Below are positions 34,920 through 49,044 of a stretch of 64,000 nt of DNA, one piece after another; position 1 is the first letter of the stretch, and every line of letters begins with the position of its first letter. The DNA lies in the NCBI RefSeq assembly GCF_015461845.1, contig NZ_JACOPW010000002.1, positions 1,178,001-1,242,000 on the forward strand, given 5' to 3'. The DNA is from Pseudomonas mucoides. GTDB lineage: Bacteria > Pseudomonadota > Gammaproteobacteria > Pseudomonadales > Pseudomonadaceae. A program made the position numbers and the translations under genes. The notes under the pieces were generated by a model. That model was not told the DNA's origin. It did no database searches and saw only the letters and a list, made by a program, of their open reading frames with translations.

Positions 34920-37325
34920 TCAGTCGCGTACCGGGCCAGGCGCCAGGACTTCACGCGAACCGTTGGTATTCATGGACGTCACGACCCCGGCCATTTCCAT
35001 GGCTTCGATCATGCGTGCGGCGCGGTTGTAGCCGATTTTCAGTTTGCGCTGAACGGCCGAGATGGACGCGCGACGGCTTTCCAGGACGAACTGCACCGCT
35101 TCGTCGTAGAGCGCATCGGTTTCAGCATCATCGTCGCCACCACCGCCGCCATTCTCAAAGCCGCTGCCGGCTTCTTCGACACCGGCGAGAATTTCGTCGT
35201 TGTATTCCGGTGCGCCGCGCAGTTTCCAGGCTTCCACCACGCGGTGAACCTCGTCATCGGACACGAACGCGCCGTGTACACGAATCGGCAGACTGGTGCC
35301 CGGTGGCATGTAGAGCATGTCACCGTGACCCAGCAATTGTTCGGCACCGCCCTGGTCGATGATGGTCCGGGAGTCGATCTTGCTTGACACCTGGAACGCC
35401 ATACGCGTCGGGATGTTGGCCTTGATCAGACCGGTGATCACGTCCACCGACGGACGCTGGGTCGCCAGGATCAAGTGAATACCGGCAGCACGGGCCTTCT
35501 GGGCGATACGGGCGATCAGTTCTTCAACCTTCTTGCCGACGATCATCATCATGTCGGCAAATTCGTCGACGACCACGACGATGGTCGGCAGCTTGGTCAG
35601 CAGCGGCGCTTCGTCGTGAATGCTTTCGCGCTTGTACAACGGGTCGGTCAGCGGCGTGCCGGCGTCCTGGGCTTCCTTGACCTTGGCGTTGAAGCCGGAC
35701 AGGTTTCGTACGCCCATCTTCGCCATCAGTTTATAGCGCCGCTCCATCTCCGCCACGCTCCAGCGCAGGGCGTTGGCCGCGTCCTTCATGTCGGTCACGA
35801 CCGGGCACAGCAAGTGCGGGATGCCTTCGTAGATCGACAGCTCAAGCATTTTCGGGTCGATCATGATCAGTTTGGCGTCTTCAGGGCCGGACTTGAACAG
35901 GATCGACAGGATCATCGCGTTCACGCCCACCGACTTACCGGAACCGGTCGTACCGGCCACCAGCAAGTGCGGCATTTTCGCCAGGTCAGTGATGACCGGC
36001 TTGCCGCCGATGTCGTGACCGAGGGCCAGGGTGACCGGCGACTTGAAGTTGTCGTACTCAGGAGTCGACAGCACTTCGGAGAACCGCACGATCTGGCGGT
36101 CCTCGTTGGGGATCTCGATACCGACGGTGGTCTTGCCGGGAATCACTTCAACCACACGCACACTGGTCACGGCCAGGGAACGTGCCAGGTCTTTCGCCAG
36201 GTTGGCGATACGGCTGACTTTCACGCCTGCCGCCGGTTGAATTTCGTAACGGGTAATCACCGGGCCCGGGTGGATCGAATCCACCGAGACTTCGACGCCG
36301 AATTCCTTGAGCTTGATTTCCAGCAAATGGCCAACCGCAGCCAGGGATTCGGGCGAGTAATTGAGTTGTTTCTTTTCCGCAGGGTCGAGGATCGAGATCG
36401 GCGGCAAGGTGCCTTCCACGGCGCTGTCGACGAACAACGGTGCCTGCTTCTCTTTCTCCACACGCTTGCTCGGTGCAGCGGGTTTCGGCGGCGCTGGCGC
36501 AATGACCGGCGGTACCTGCTTCTCGCGCTCGGACATGTGCTTGCTCAGGGCCTGTTCGCGTTCGATCAGCCGTTCCTTGACCTTGGCCTGCTCGCGCTTG
36601 TCGGTGACGGTCGGTGCGACCACGTCATGCACGCGATCGTCGACTTCACGCAGTTGCGCCACCAGTTGCTTGCGTTCGGTACGGGCTGCCCACCAACGAT
36701 TGGCCGCGCCCTGGAACAGTTCGAACAGGTCGAGGGTGATCTTGCCGGTGACGTCCATCACCTTGAACCATGACAGGTCGGTGAACACCGTCAGGCCAAA
36801 CAGGAACAGCGCGATGAACAGCAGCGTGCTGCCCTGGATGTTCAGCGCGTTCTTGGCCAGGTCGCCAAGGCTTTCGCCTAAAGCGCCGCCAGCACCCGCC
36901 GGAAGGCCGGTGGCGGCATGGAAATGGATGTGCGCCAGGGCGGCGCCAGACAGCACCAGAAACACCAGGCCGATCAGGCGCCAGGAGAACAGCCAGCCGC
37001 TCCACTGCCACGGCTCGTGGCGCTGACGGAAGATCTGATAGACCTTGACCGCGAGCAGCAACGGGAAGATATAGGCGAAGTAACCCAGCACCATGAACAG
37101 GATGTCAGCGCTGTAGGAACCGGCGGGACCGCCGAAGTTCTGCACGTCATCAATCTTGCTGTTGTGACTCCAGCCCGGATCGTCCTTGCCGTAAGTCAGC
37201 AAGGCCATCATCAGGAACAGGCACAAGGCGCCAATGGCGATCAATGCACCTTCCTTGAGCCGGTAGTGCAAATGCTGGCGCCAGAGCGGAACGACTGTTT
37301 TGGGTGCTGCGGTGGATTTCTTCAA
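34920..37325 (-). CDS. ftsK: DNA translocase FtsK
   Basis: 801 residues. About four membrane segments occupy residues 27-190, followed by a short charged linker (240-300). The RecA-like motor has Walker A GTTGSGKS at 458-465 and Walker [14 protein letters not shown] near 585. The C-terminal gamma winged helix (about 735-790; [20 protein letters not shown]) reads KOPS-type sequences. It pumps chromosome-dimer DNA at the septum and activates XerCD at dif. The linker is much shorter than in E. coli FtsK, as is normal for Pseudomonas. Confidence 0.97.
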   Translation of the reverse strand: MKKSTAAPKTVVPLWRQHLHYRLKEGALIAIGALCLFLMMALLTYGKDDPGWSHNSKIDDVQNFGGPAGSYSADILFMVLGYFAYIFPLLLAVKVYQIFRQRHEPWQWSGWLFSWRLIGLVFLVLSGAALAHIHFHAATGLPAGAGGALGESLGDLAKNALNIQGSTLLFIALFLFGLTVFTDLSWFKVMDVTGKITLDLFELFQGAANRWWAARTERKQLVAQLREVDDRVHDVVAPTVTDKREQAKVKERLIEREQALSKHMSEREKQVPPVIAPAPPKPAAPSKRVEKEKQAPLFVDSAVEGTLPPISILDPAEKKQLNYSPESLAAVGHLLEIKLKEFGVEVSVDSIHPGPVITRYEIQPAAGVKVSRIANLAKDLARSLAVTSVRVVEVIPGKTTVGIEIPNEDRQIVRFSEVLSTPEYDNFKSPVTLALGHDIGGKPVITDLAKMPHLLVAGTTGSGKSVGVNAMILSILFKSGPEDAKLIMIDPKMLELSIYEGIPHLLCPVVTDMKDAANALRWSVAEMERRYKLMAKMGVRNLSGFNAKVKEAQDAGTPLTDPLYKRESIHDEAPLLTKLPTIVVVVDEFADMMMIVGKKVEELIARIAQKARAAGIHLILATQRPSVDVITGLIKANIPTRMAFQVSSKIDSRTIIDQGGAEQLLGHGDMLYMPPGTSLPIRVHGAFVSDDEVHRVVEAWKLRGAPEYNDEILAGVEEAGSGFENGGGGGDDDAETDALYDEAVQFVLESRRASISAVQRKLKIGYNRAARMIEAMEMAGVVTSMNTNGSREVLAPGPVRD

Positions 37326-38593
<1,268 letters not shown>

Positions 38594-38657
38594 CGGCACA
38601 CTTTACGGCGGGCCCACCAGCCCGCCACCGCCCTCCCCTTCTGCAAGCCCGGATGCC

Positions 38658-39338
38658 ATGCTGACTTGGTTACAACGCAATACCCTGACCTTCCCCCCGC
38701 TGGAAAAAGCCATGCGCGACCCCAACGGGCTCTTGGCTGCCGGGGGCGATCTGTCTGCCGATCGTCTGATTCAGGCCTATCGCCATGGCTGCTTTCCGTG
38801 GTTCTCTGAAGGCCAGCCGATTCTCTGGTGGTCGCCGGATCCGCGCACCGTGTTGTTTCCCGACGAACTGCATGTTTCCCGCAGCCTGGGTAAATTGCTG
38901 CGCCAACAGCGCTATCAAGTGACCTTCGATCAGGATTTCGCCGCCGTCATCCGTGCCTGCGCCGCGCCGCGTGATTACGCCGACGGCACCTGGATCACCC
39001 AGGCCATGCAGGACGCCTACATTGAACTGCACAGGCGCGGCCATGCGCATTCGGTGGAAGTCTGGGATCAGGGCGAGCTGGTTGGCGGGCTGTACGGCCT
39101 GGCGATGGGGCAGTTGTTCTTCGGCGAGTCCATGTTCAGCCGCGCCGACAACGCCTCCAAATTTGGCTTTGCCACACTGGTGCGACATCTGAAAGACTCG
39201 GGTTTTGTGCTGATTGACTGCCAGATGCCGACCGATCATCTGCACAGTCTCGGCGCACGAGCGATCCCACGCCGCGAATTCGCCGGTTACCTGGCGCAGC
39301 ACCTGGATCAACCCAACCGCGCCACATGGGTTTGCTGA
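38658..39338 (+). CDS. aat: Leucyl/phenylalanyl-tRNA--protein transferase
   Basis: 226 residues from [20 protein letters not shown]. Family text: [60 protein letters not shown] (about 136-155). It attaches Leu or Phe to N-terminal Arg/Lys, creating type-2 N-degrons read by ClpS. It is followed by bpt, and clpS/clpA lie 3-5 kb downstream. Confidence 0.97.
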   Translation: MLTWLQRNTLTFPPLEKAMRDPNGLLAAGGDLSADRLIQAYRHGCFPWFSEGQPILWWSPDPRTVLFPDELHVSRSLGKLLRQQRYQVTFDQDFAAVIRACAAPRDYADGTWITQAMQDAYIELHRRGHAHSVEVWDQGELVGGLYGLAMGQLFFGESMFSRADNASKFGFATLVRHLKDSGFVLIDCQMPTDHLHSLGARAIPRREFAGYLAQHLDQPNRATWVC

Positions 39339-39395
39339 GCGACTTTCGCGCCGGTGGCTTACACTTAATTCAAAGCTTTTTCCCGAGGGTTGATC

Positions 39396-40103
39396 ATGAC
39401 CGAGTTGGCGCGTTTGAAGTTCTATGCCACTCAGCCCCACTCTTGCAGCTATCTGCCAGATGAACAGGCCACGACCCTGTTTCTCGACCCTAGCCAGCCC
39501 ATGGATGTGCATGTCTATGCAGATTTGTCTGAAATGGGTTTTCGGCGCAGCGGCGACCACCTCTACCGGCCTCATTGCCAGAACTGCAACGCGTGCGTCC
39601 CGGCGCGCATCCCTGTGGCGCAATTCACCCCCAATCGCCAACAGAAGCGCATTTTCAAACGCAATGCCGACCTGCAGGTTCGCCCCGCCAGGGCGCAGTT
39701 CAGCGAAGAGTATTTCGACCTCTACCAGCGCTACATCGAACAGCGCCACGCGGATGGCGACATGTACCCGCCGAGTCGTGATCAATTCTCCACGTTCCTT
39801 GTGAGGGATCTGCCGTTCTCGCGTTTCTACGAATTTCGTCTCGAAGGGCGGCTGCTGGCGGTGGCCGTCACCGACTTACTGCCGAACGGTCTGTCGGCGG
39901 TTTACACCTTTTACGAACCGTCCGAAGAACGTCGCAGCCTGGGGCGTTTTGCGATCCTGTGGCAGATCGGCGAGACCCGGCGCCTTGGACTGGAGGCCGT
40001 CTATCTCGGCTACTGGATCAAAAACTGCAAAAAGATGAGCTACAAGACCCAATATCGGCCTATCGAACTGCTGATTAATCAACGCTGGGTCATCCTGAAC
40101 TAG
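39396..40103 (+). CDS. bpt: Aspartate/glutamate leucyltransferase (arginyltransferase family)
   Basis: 235 residues from [23 protein letters not shown] at 39396 chosen over the TTG/ATG just upstream. The N-terminal cysteine set ([31 protein letters not shown], about 17-76) is typical of the Ate1/Bpt family, and [20 protein letters not shown] lies near the C-terminus. The bacterial Bpt type adds Leu to N-terminal Asp/Glu, converting them into ClpS-readable degrons. Confidence 0.95.
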
Positions 40104-40203
40104 AACCCCTTGGCTTAAACCCCATTTTTCGGGCACAATGCACGCCGCTTTTGCCTGGCGCAGTTGCACCGGGCCATTCATTGGACACCGAGGGCTTTAC
40201 TGC

Positions 40204-40422
40204 ATGTCGAAAGAAGACAGCTTCGAAATGGAAGGCACTGTCGTCGACACCCTGCCCAACACCATGTTTCGTGTGGAGTTGGAAAATGGGCACGTCGTAA
40301 CCGCGCATATCTCCGGCAAGATGCGCAAGAACTACATTCGTATTCTTACCGGTGACAAAGTGCGCGTCGAGCTGACGCCCTATGACTTGAGCAAAGGGCG
40401 CATCACTTACCGCGCTCGCTAA
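40204..40422 (+). CDS. infA: Translation initiation factor IF-1
   Basis: 72 residues, [20 protein letters not shown] to [10 protein letters not shown], a complete S1-type OB fold. Binds the ribosomal A site during initiation. An in-frame upstream extension to 40138 was rejected. An intrinsic terminator follows directly. Confidence 0.98.
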
Positions 40423-40434
40423 TCAAGTCAATAC

Positions 40435-40464
40435 AAAACGCCCGGTTTATGCCGGGCGTTTTTG
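40435..40464 (+). terminator. Intrinsic terminator after infA
   Basis: AAAACGCCCGG (40435-40445) pairs with CCGGGCGTTTT (40452-40462) around a 6-nt loop, followed by a T-rich tail. Confidence 0.92.
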
Positions 40465-40489
40465 TTTGTCTGCGATTTGGTGGGGTTTG

Positions 40490-41160
40490 GGGGTTGTGTG
40501 TATATCCGTTGCTGCGGTCACGGCGGCTGGCGGTTTCGCTCTTACAGCGAGTCACTTTTGACAAACGCGGTACGCCTCAAAAGTAACCAAAAAGTCTTCG
40601 CCCCGGCGTACGGCGCCTCGCTGAGGCTCCGCGTACCCTCGCTACGGTGTCCATCAGGGGGCATCGCCTCCGGCCTGCTTCGCGACGACCTCCTCTCGAT
40701 GTGTGCCGCCTAACCCCCTGATGGACACCTACGCTCGGCCTGCCGAAGGGGCGAAAGATCAAAAGATCGCAGCCTCGTTTCACTCGACAGCTCCTACAGG
40801 GGATGGGTGTGCATGTGCTTCTCACCACTCAACAGGATGAGCGTTAGCTCGGCTGCAGCTCTTGATCTTGATCCACGGGCGACATCGGAAGGCTGAGGGG
40901 AGGGATTCATCCGGGGTGGGAGCGCAGCGACCGTTCGACGAAGTCGAACACATCGAGAGGAGGTGCAGCGAAGCAAACCGGAGGCGATGCCCCCCGGATG
41001 GATCCCGGAGCGAAGGAACCCCGAGCCCCAGCGAGTGGGCCGAACGTAGGAGCAAGCGTTTTTTTGCTTACTTTTTTTAGGCGTTTGTAAAAAAAGTGAG
41101 TCGCCGTAAGGGCGAAACCGCCAGCCGCCGTTACCGCACCAACGGATATACACCCACCCC
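40490..41160. repeat. Two inverted copies of a dispersed intergenic element between infA and clpA
   Basis: Copy A (about 40497-40735, plus) and copy B (about 40907-41150, read on minus) share blocks in the same order: TATATCCGTTG, CGGCGGCTGGCGGTTTCGC, AGTCACTTTT or CTCACTTTTTT, GGGGCATCGCCTCCGG and CCTCCTCTCGATGTGT. Between the shared blocks they diverge. The arms face each other around about 170 bp of unrelated sequence. Open frames inside have no family features, so I treat the 800-bp gap as non-coding. It looks like a multicopy Pseudomonas intergenic repeat. Confidence 0.7.
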
Positions 41161-41180
41161 CCCCAAACCCCAAACAGCAA

Positions 41181-41202
41181 AAAGGCGCCCGAAGGCGCCT
41201 TT
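41181..41202 (-). terminator. Intrinsic terminator of clpA
   Basis: AAAGGCGCC (41181-41189), loop CGAA, GGCGCCTTT (41194-41202). Read on the minus strand the stem is followed by TTTTTGCTG, placing it about 25 bp after the clpA stop. Confidence 0.88.
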
Positions 41203-41226
41203 CGCTTTACAACAGATCAACAGCCG

Positions 41227-43497
41227 TCAGGCCATCTCAGCCGTGGTCTCGAACTCGAAGGTCAGCTCGCCATCCTTCAGATCGATATGCACCACACCAC
41301 CATGGTCGGCCAGCTCGCCAAAGAGGATCTCTTCGGCCAGTGGACGCTTGATCTTGTCCTGGATCAAACGCGCCATTGGACGAGCACCCATTGCCGTGTC
41401 GTAGCCACCCACTGCCAGCCAGCCGCGCGCTGCGTCCGTCACTTCCAGCTGCACGCGCTTGTCTTCCAACTGCGCCTGAAGCTCGGTAAGGAACTTGTCC
41501 ACCACGCTTTTGATGACCTCATGGCTGAGGCGACCAAACTGGATAATGGTGTCCAGACGGTTGCGGAACTCTGGCGTGAAGCTCTTCTTGATCACTTCCA
41601 TCGCATCGGACGAGTGGTCCTGATGGGTGAAACCGATCGAAGCACGCGCCGCTGTTTCGGCACCGGCGTTGGTCGTCATGATGACGATCACGTTACGGAA
41701 ATCCGCCTTGCGCCCGTTGTTATCGGTCAGCGTACCGTGGTCCATGACCTGCAGCAGCAGGTTAAAGACTTCCGGATGCGCCTTCTCGATCTCGTCGAGC
41801 AACAGCACGCAGTGAGGCTGCTTGGTGATGGCTTCGGTCAGCAGACCGCCCTGATCGAACCCGACGTAGCCTGGAGGTGCACCGATCAGACGCGATACGG
41901 TGTGGCGCTCCATGTACTCGGACATGTCGAAGCGAACCAGTTCGATGCCCAACGCCTTGGCCAGTTGACGCGCCGCTTCGGTTTTACCGACACCGGTCGG
42001 CCCTGCGAACAGGAACGAACCGACAGGCTTGTCAGGCGACTTGAGGCCCGCACGGGACAGTTTGATCGCCGTCGACAACGAGTCGATGGCGGCATCCTGG
42101 CCAAATACGGTCAGCTTCAGGTCACGCTCAAGGTTACGCAGCAACTCTTTGTCGGAGCTGGTGACGTGCTTAGGCGGAATCCGAGCGATTTTCGCCACGA
42201 TGTCCTCGACCTGAGGCACCTCGATGCGCTTCACACGCTTCTCGATTGGCTGCAGACGCTGATAGGCGCCCGCCTCGTCGATAACGTCGATCGCCTTGTC
42301 CGGCATGTGCCGGTCATTGATATAGCGCGAAGCCAGTTCAGCCGCCGCACGTAGCGCCTCATCACTGTATTCGATGTTGTGGTGCGCTTCGAAACGCCCT
42401 TTCAGGCCGCGCAGGATGCCAATGGTGTCTTCCACCGAAGGCTCCGACACATCGACCTTCTGGAAGCGTCGTGCCAAGGCACGGTCCTTCTCGAAGATCC
42501 CGCGGAATTCCTGGAACGTGGTCGAGCCGATGCAACGGATATCACCCGAGGACAGCAGCGGCTTGAGCAGGTTGGAGGCATCCATGACGCCACCGGACGC
42601 AGCACCCGCACCGATGATGGTGTGGATTTCGTCGATGAACAGGATCGCCTGCGGACGTTTTTTCAGCTCATTGAGCAGCGCCTTGAAGCGCTTCTCGAAA
42701 TCACCACGGTATTTGGTCCCGGCCAGCAAGGCGCCCAAGTCGAGGGAATACACCACGCTGTTGGCCAGCAAATCCGGCACCTGGTTGTCGACAATGCGTT
42801 TGGCCAGGCCTTCGGCAATCGCGGTTTTACCCACGCCCGCCTCGCCCACCAACAGCGGATTGTTTTTACGACGGCGCGCCAGAATCTGTGCGACGCGTTC
42901 GACTTCCAGCTCACGGCCTACCAATGGATCGATTCGACCCTGGCGCGCGAGTTCGTTGAGGTTGCTGGCATAAGCATCCAGAGGATTGCCTGAAGATGAA
43001 GACTCACCGCCCTCGTCGTCCTGCATATCTTGCTCACCTTCAGAGTGATCGCCATGCCCGGGCACTTTGGAAATGCCATGGGCGATGTAGTTGACGACAT
43101 CGATGCGCGCAACGCTCTGCTGTTTCAGCAGGAACACTGCCTGACTCTCTTGCTCACTGAAGATCGCGACCAGCACGTTGGCGCCAGTCACTTCGCGTTT
43201 GCCCGAGCTCTGTACGTGAAAAACAGCACGTTGCAGTACACGCTGGAAGCCCAGGGTTGGCTGGGTTTCACGATCCTCGTCATGGACAGGGATCAATGGC
43301 GTGGTGGAGTCGATGAACTCCTGCAGGTCATGCTTGAGTTTGTCGAGGTTTGCGCCGCACGCACGCAAAACAGTGGCGGCAGCCTCATTGTCCAATAGGG
43401 CCAGCAGGAGATGTTCGACGGTCATGAACTCATGACGCTTCGAACGGGCCTCCTTGAAGGCTAGATTGAGGGTGACTTCGAGCTCGCGGTTTAACAT
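41227..43497 (-). CDS. clpA: ATP-dependent Clp protease ATP-binding subunit ClpA
   Basis: 756 residues. N-domain (about 1-145; MLNRELEVTLNLAFKEARSK) binds ClpS. AAA1 Walker A GEAGVGKTAIAEGLA lies near 214-228 and AAA2 Walker A GPTGVGKTEAARQLA near 495-509. ARASIGFTHQD contains the IGF/IGL-type loop that docks on ClpP. It unfolds substrates for ClpP. It lies directly downstream of clpS on the minus strand with a 30-bp gap; clpP is not in this window. Confidence 0.98.
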   Translation of the reverse strand: MLNRELEVTLNLAFKEARSKRHEFMTVEHLLLALLDNEAAATVLRACGANLDKLKHDLQEFIDSTTPLIPVHDEDRETQPTLGFQRVLQRAVFHVQSSGKREVTGANVLVAIFSEQESQAVFLLKQQSVARIDVVNYIAHGISKVPGHGDHSEGEQDMQDDEGGESSSSGNPLDAYASNLNELARQGRIDPLVGRELEVERVAQILARRRKNNPLLVGEAGVGKTAIAEGLAKRIVDNQVPDLLANSVVYSLDLGALLAGTKYRGDFEKRFKALLNELKKRPQAILFIDEIHTIIGAGAASGGVMDASNLLKPLLSSGDIRCIGSTTFQEFRGIFEKDRALARRFQKVDVSEPSVEDTIGILRGLKGRFEAHHNIEYSDEALRAAAELASRYINDRHMPDKAIDVIDEAGAYQRLQPIEKRVKRIEVPQVEDIVAKIARIPPKHVTSSDKELLRNLERDLKLTVFGQDAAIDSLSTAIKLSRAGLKSPDKPVGSFLFAGPTGVGKTEAARQLAKALGIELVRFDMSEYMERHTVSRLIGAPPGYVGFDQGGLLTEAITKQPHCVLLLDEIEKAHPEVFNLLLQVMDHGTLTDNNGRKADFRNVIVIMTTNAGAETAARASIGFTHQDHSSDAMEVIKKSFTPEFRNRLDTIIQFGRLSHEVIKSVVDKFLTELQAQLEDKRVQLEVTDAARGWLAVGGYDTAMGARPMARLIQDKIKRPLAEEILFGELADHGGVVHIDLKDGELTFEFETTAEMA

Positions 43498-43527
43498 AGC
43501 TTCACCTCATACCCAAGTGGTCGGCGA

Positions 43528-43890
43528 TTAACCGTCCTTCTCGATTTCACAGAGTAGCGGATGCTGGCTTTCCCTGGCGTACTGGTTGACCTGCATGGCC
43601 TTTGTCTCGGCGATGTCGCGGGTAAACACTCCACATACTGCCCGCCCTTCTGTATGGACGGCCAGCATGACCTTGGTCGCCAGCTCCCGATTCAGGTTAA
43701 AAAACACCTCGAGCACTTCGACGACGAAATCCATCGGTGTGTAGTCATCGTTGAACAAAACCACCTTGTACATCGGCGGCGCCTGTAACGCAGGCTTTGC
43801 CTCCTGAACAGCAATACCCGCTGAATCGTCGTCGTGTGAATCAGGATGATCCTGATTGAATGTTAGTCGAATCTGGCTGATTGCATGCAT
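43528..43890 (-). CDS. clpS: ATP-dependent Clp protease adapter ClpS
   Basis: 120 residues. After a flexible N-terminal tail (about 1-38) the core has [20 protein letters not shown] (N-degron pocket NDD-TPM), and [20 protein letters not shown] with the conserved His. It delivers N-degron proteins made by Aat and Bpt to ClpA. Divergent from cspD. Confidence 0.97.
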   Translation of the reverse strand: MHAISQIRLTFNQDHPDSHDDDSAGIAVQEAKPALQAPPMYKVVLFNDDYTPMDFVVEVLEVFFNLNRELATKVMLAVHTEGRAVCGVFTRDIAETKAMQVNQYARESQHPLLCEIEKDG

Positions 43891-44115
43891 GGAAAGAAAG
43901 GTTCGTCAGTTGTGCTAATACAGTGGTGGGGGCGCCCAGGGACGATTTCAACACCGACCGCCCGGTCACCTTGACTATCGGGAAAACGGTGTTACAACCA
44001 ATAGAGCCCACAGTGGGTAAAAAAGGTCCGCGGAGTCAATCTTAATTCCAAGATTAGACTGCGGATGTACTGGATGATACTCCAGTGATGGAGTCTGTTG
44101 CAGAGGGATATGAGC

Positions 44116-44397
44116 ATGGCAGTCGGCAAGGTGAAATGGTTCAACAACGCCAAGGGATTCGGTTTCATTAACACCGACGCCAGAGAAGGTCGTGACGAGG
44201 ATGGCAAGGAAATCGATTTCTTTGCCCACTATTCGGCCATCAAGATGGAGGGCTACAAGACCCTCAAGGCCGGACAGATCGTCAGCTTCGAGATCGTTCA
44301 AGGCCCCAAGGGACTGCACGCCGTAAACATTGGGGCCGCCCCGTCAGTGAGCGAGCCAGTCGCTCCCGCCACCCAGCAGGAGACGGTATCGAACTGA
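44116..44397 (+). CDS. cspD: Cold shock-like protein CspD
   Basis: 93 residues from [20 protein letters not shown]; an ATG two codons earlier sits too close to AGAGGG. RNP1 is KGFGFI and the RNP2 region reads DFFAHYSAI; the extended C-terminal tail ([17 protein letters not shown]) is CspD-like. CspD binds single-stranded DNA or RNA and inhibits replication in stationary phase in E. coli. Divergent from clpS, as in many Gammaproteobacteria. Confidence 0.93.
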   Translation: MAVGKVKWFNNAKGFGFINTDAREGRDEDGKEIDFFAHYSAIKMEGYKTLKAGQIVSFEIVQGPKGLHAVNIGAAPSVSEPVAPATQQETVSN

Positions 44398-44418
44398 CGC
44401 AACCGGCATTCAGACATG

Positions 44419-44445
44419 AAAAAACCGCCCGAGGGCGGTTTTTTT
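44419..44445. terminator. Bidirectional terminator between cspD and icd
   Basis: AAAAAACCGCCC (44419-44430) and GGGCGGTTTTTT (44433-44444) give an A-run/T-run flanked stem usable on both strands by the convergent cspD and icd transcripts. Confidence 0.92.
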
Positions 44446-44457
44446 GTACCGGCTCGC

Positions 44458-45714
44458 TTACATATGCGAGATCAGCGCATCACCAAAGCCGGAAGACGAC
44501 ACCAGCTTCGCGCCGTCCATCAGGCGTTCGAAGTCATAGGTCACGGTCTTGGCGGAAATCGCGCCGTTGGTGCCCTTGATGATCAGGTCGGCCGCTTCGG
44601 TCCAGCCCATGTGACGCAGCATCATTTCAGCAGACAGGATCAGCGAGCCCGGGTTGACCTGGTCCTTGCCGGCGTACTTCGGCGCAGTACCGTGGGTCGC
44701 TTCGAACATGGCAATGGTGTCGGACAGGTTGGCACCCGGCGCGATACCGATACCGCCCACTTCCGCCGCCAGGGCGTCGGAGAGGTAGTCGCCGTTCAGG
44801 TTCAGGGTCGCGATCACATCGTATTCGGCCGGGCGCAGCAGGATCTGCTGGAGCATGGCGTCGGCGATGGCGTCCTTGACGATGACGTTCTTGCCGGTTT
44901 TCGGGTTCTTGAACTGCATCCACGGACCGCCGTCGAGCAGGGTCGCGCCGAACTCTTCAGCCGCCACTTCGTAGGCCCATTCCTTGAAGGCACCTTCGGT
45001 GAACTTCATGATGTTGCCTTTGTGCACGATGGTCAGCGAGTCGCGGTCGTTGTCGACCACATACTGCAGGGCCTTGCGCGCCAGGCGCTTGGTGCCTTGC
45101 AGCGAAACCGGCTTAATGCCGATACCGCAGTTTTCGTCGAAACGGATCTTGGTGACACCCATTTCATCTTTAAGGAACTTGATGACTTTGGTTGCTTCCG
45201 GCGAACCGGCTTTCCACTCGATACCGGCGTAGATGTCTTCCGAGTTCTCACGGAAAATCGTCATGTCGACGTCGCCTGGCTTTTTCACCGGGCTAGGCAC
45301 GCCTTCGAACCAGCGCACAGGGCGCAGGCACACATAAAGGTCGAGTTGCTGACGCAGGGCCACGTTCAGGGAACGGATGCCGCCACCGACCGGGGTGGTC
45401 AGAGGGCCCTTGATGGAAACCACGTAATCTTTAACTGCGTCCAGGGTTTCCTGGGGTAGCCAGGTGTCCTGATCGTAAACCTGAGTCGCTTTTTCCCCGG
45501 CGTAGACTTCCATCCAGGAAATTTTGCGCTCGCCGCCGTAAGCCTTCTTAACAGCAGCATCGACAACCTTGATCATGACCGGGCTGATATCAACACCAAT
45601 ACCATCGCCTTCGATGAAGGGGATGATCGGGTTGTTAGGAACATTGAGAGAATGGTCCGCGTTGACGGTGATTTTGTCGCCGACTGCTGGAACCTGAATC
45701 TTCTTGTATCCCAT
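44458..45714 (-). CDS. icd: NADP-dependent isocitrate dehydrogenase (dimeric)
   Basis: 418 residues from [20 protein letters not shown]; upstream frame rejected. Substrate-binding text is [20 protein letters not shown] (Ser of the phosphorylation loop in RSLN) and [36 protein letters not shown] holds the metal-binding aspartates, with [20 protein letters not shown] near the C-terminus. Converts isocitrate to 2-oxoglutarate. Divergent from an unrelated monomeric isozyme. Confidence 0.97.
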   Translation of the reverse strand: MGYKKIQVPAVGDKITVNADHSLNVPNNPIIPFIEGDGIGVDISPVMIKVVDAAVKKAYGGERKISWMEVYAGEKATQVYDQDTWLPQETLDAVKDYVVSIKGPLTTPVGGGIRSLNVALRQQLDLYVCLRPVRWFEGVPSPVKKPGDVDMTIFRENSEDIYAGIEWKAGSPEATKVIKFLKDEMGVTKIRFDENCGIGIKPVSLQGTKRLARKALQYVVDNDRDSLTIVHKGNIMKFTEGAFKEWAYEVAAEEFGATLLDGGPWMQFKNPKTGKNVIVKDAIADAMLQQILLRPAEYDVIATLNLNGDYLSDALAAEVGGIGIAPGANLSDTIAMFEATHGTAPKYAGKDQVNPGSLILSAEMMLRHMGWTEAADLIIKGTNGAISAKTVTYDFERLMDGAKLVSSSGFGDALISHM

Positions 45715-48433
<2,719 letters not shown>

Positions 48434-48450
48434 GGTTGTAAGGATGCATC

Positions 48451-48485
48451 ACAAACCCCGGCCAAGCGCCGGGGTTTGTGTTTTC
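48451..48485 (+). terminator. Intrinsic terminator after idh
   Basis: ACAAACCCCGGC (48451-48462) and GCCGGGGTTTGT (48468-48479) form a 12-bp perfect stem with a 5-nt loop, followed by GTTTTC. Confidence 0.92.
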
Positions 48486-48538
48486 AGGCTCACCCCTACA
48501 CTTAACTGCATTTACACCTTGGAAATCGAGGAAGCTTC

Positions 48539-48985
48539 ATGGACTGGAAACCCCACATCACCGTCGCCACCATCGTCGAGGACAATGGCCGCTTCCTGAT
48601 GATCGAAGAACTCAAGCACGACCGTATCGTACTCAATCAACCCGCCGGCCACCTCGACCCGAATGAAACGCTGATCGAAGCCGCGGTACGCGAAACCCTC
48701 GAAGAAACCGGCTGGGACGTTGAAGCCACCGGTGTAGTCGGCATTTACCTGTACACCGCCCCGAGCAACGGCGTGACTTACCAGCGTGTCTGCTTCACGG
48801 CAAAACCGCTCAAACACCACCCGGATTATCAGCTGGATGACGGCATCGTCGGCGCCAAGTGGCTGACGCGTGACGAATTGCTGGAACAGCGCGCAAACTG
48901 GCGCAGTGAGCTGATCATCCGCTGTATCGATGATTATCTGGACGGCAATCACTTCGGTCTCGAACTGATCCGCCCTTCTCTTTAG
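48539..48985 (+). CDS. nudJ: NUDIX hydrolase NudJ (phosphatase)
   Basis: 148 residues. Full Nudix box GHLDPNETLIEAAVRETLEE then TGW (about 38-60). Layout and position directly before mnmA match nudJ (ymfB) of Gammaproteobacteria, which dephosphorylates nucleoside tri/diphosphates and hydroxymethylpyrimidine pyrophosphate. GAGGAAG precedes the start. Confidence 0.92.
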   Translation: MDWKPHITVATIVEDNGRFLMIEELKHDRIVLNQPAGHLDPNETLIEAAVRETLEETGWDVEATGVVGIYLYTAPSNGVTYQRVCFTAKPLKHHPDYQLDDGIVGAKWLTRDELLEQRANWRSELIIRCIDDYLDGNHFGLELIRPSL

Positions 48986-49044
48986 CCTTGCGGGCTCCAG
49001 CCTGCTAGAATCGCGTCCTTTTTCAAGACACTCATTGAATCCCT

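Noticed and set aside
40462..40713. Open frames inside the infA-clpA repeat region
   Set aside because: They run through the repeated element in unrelated frames in the two copies, so they are not conserved proteins.
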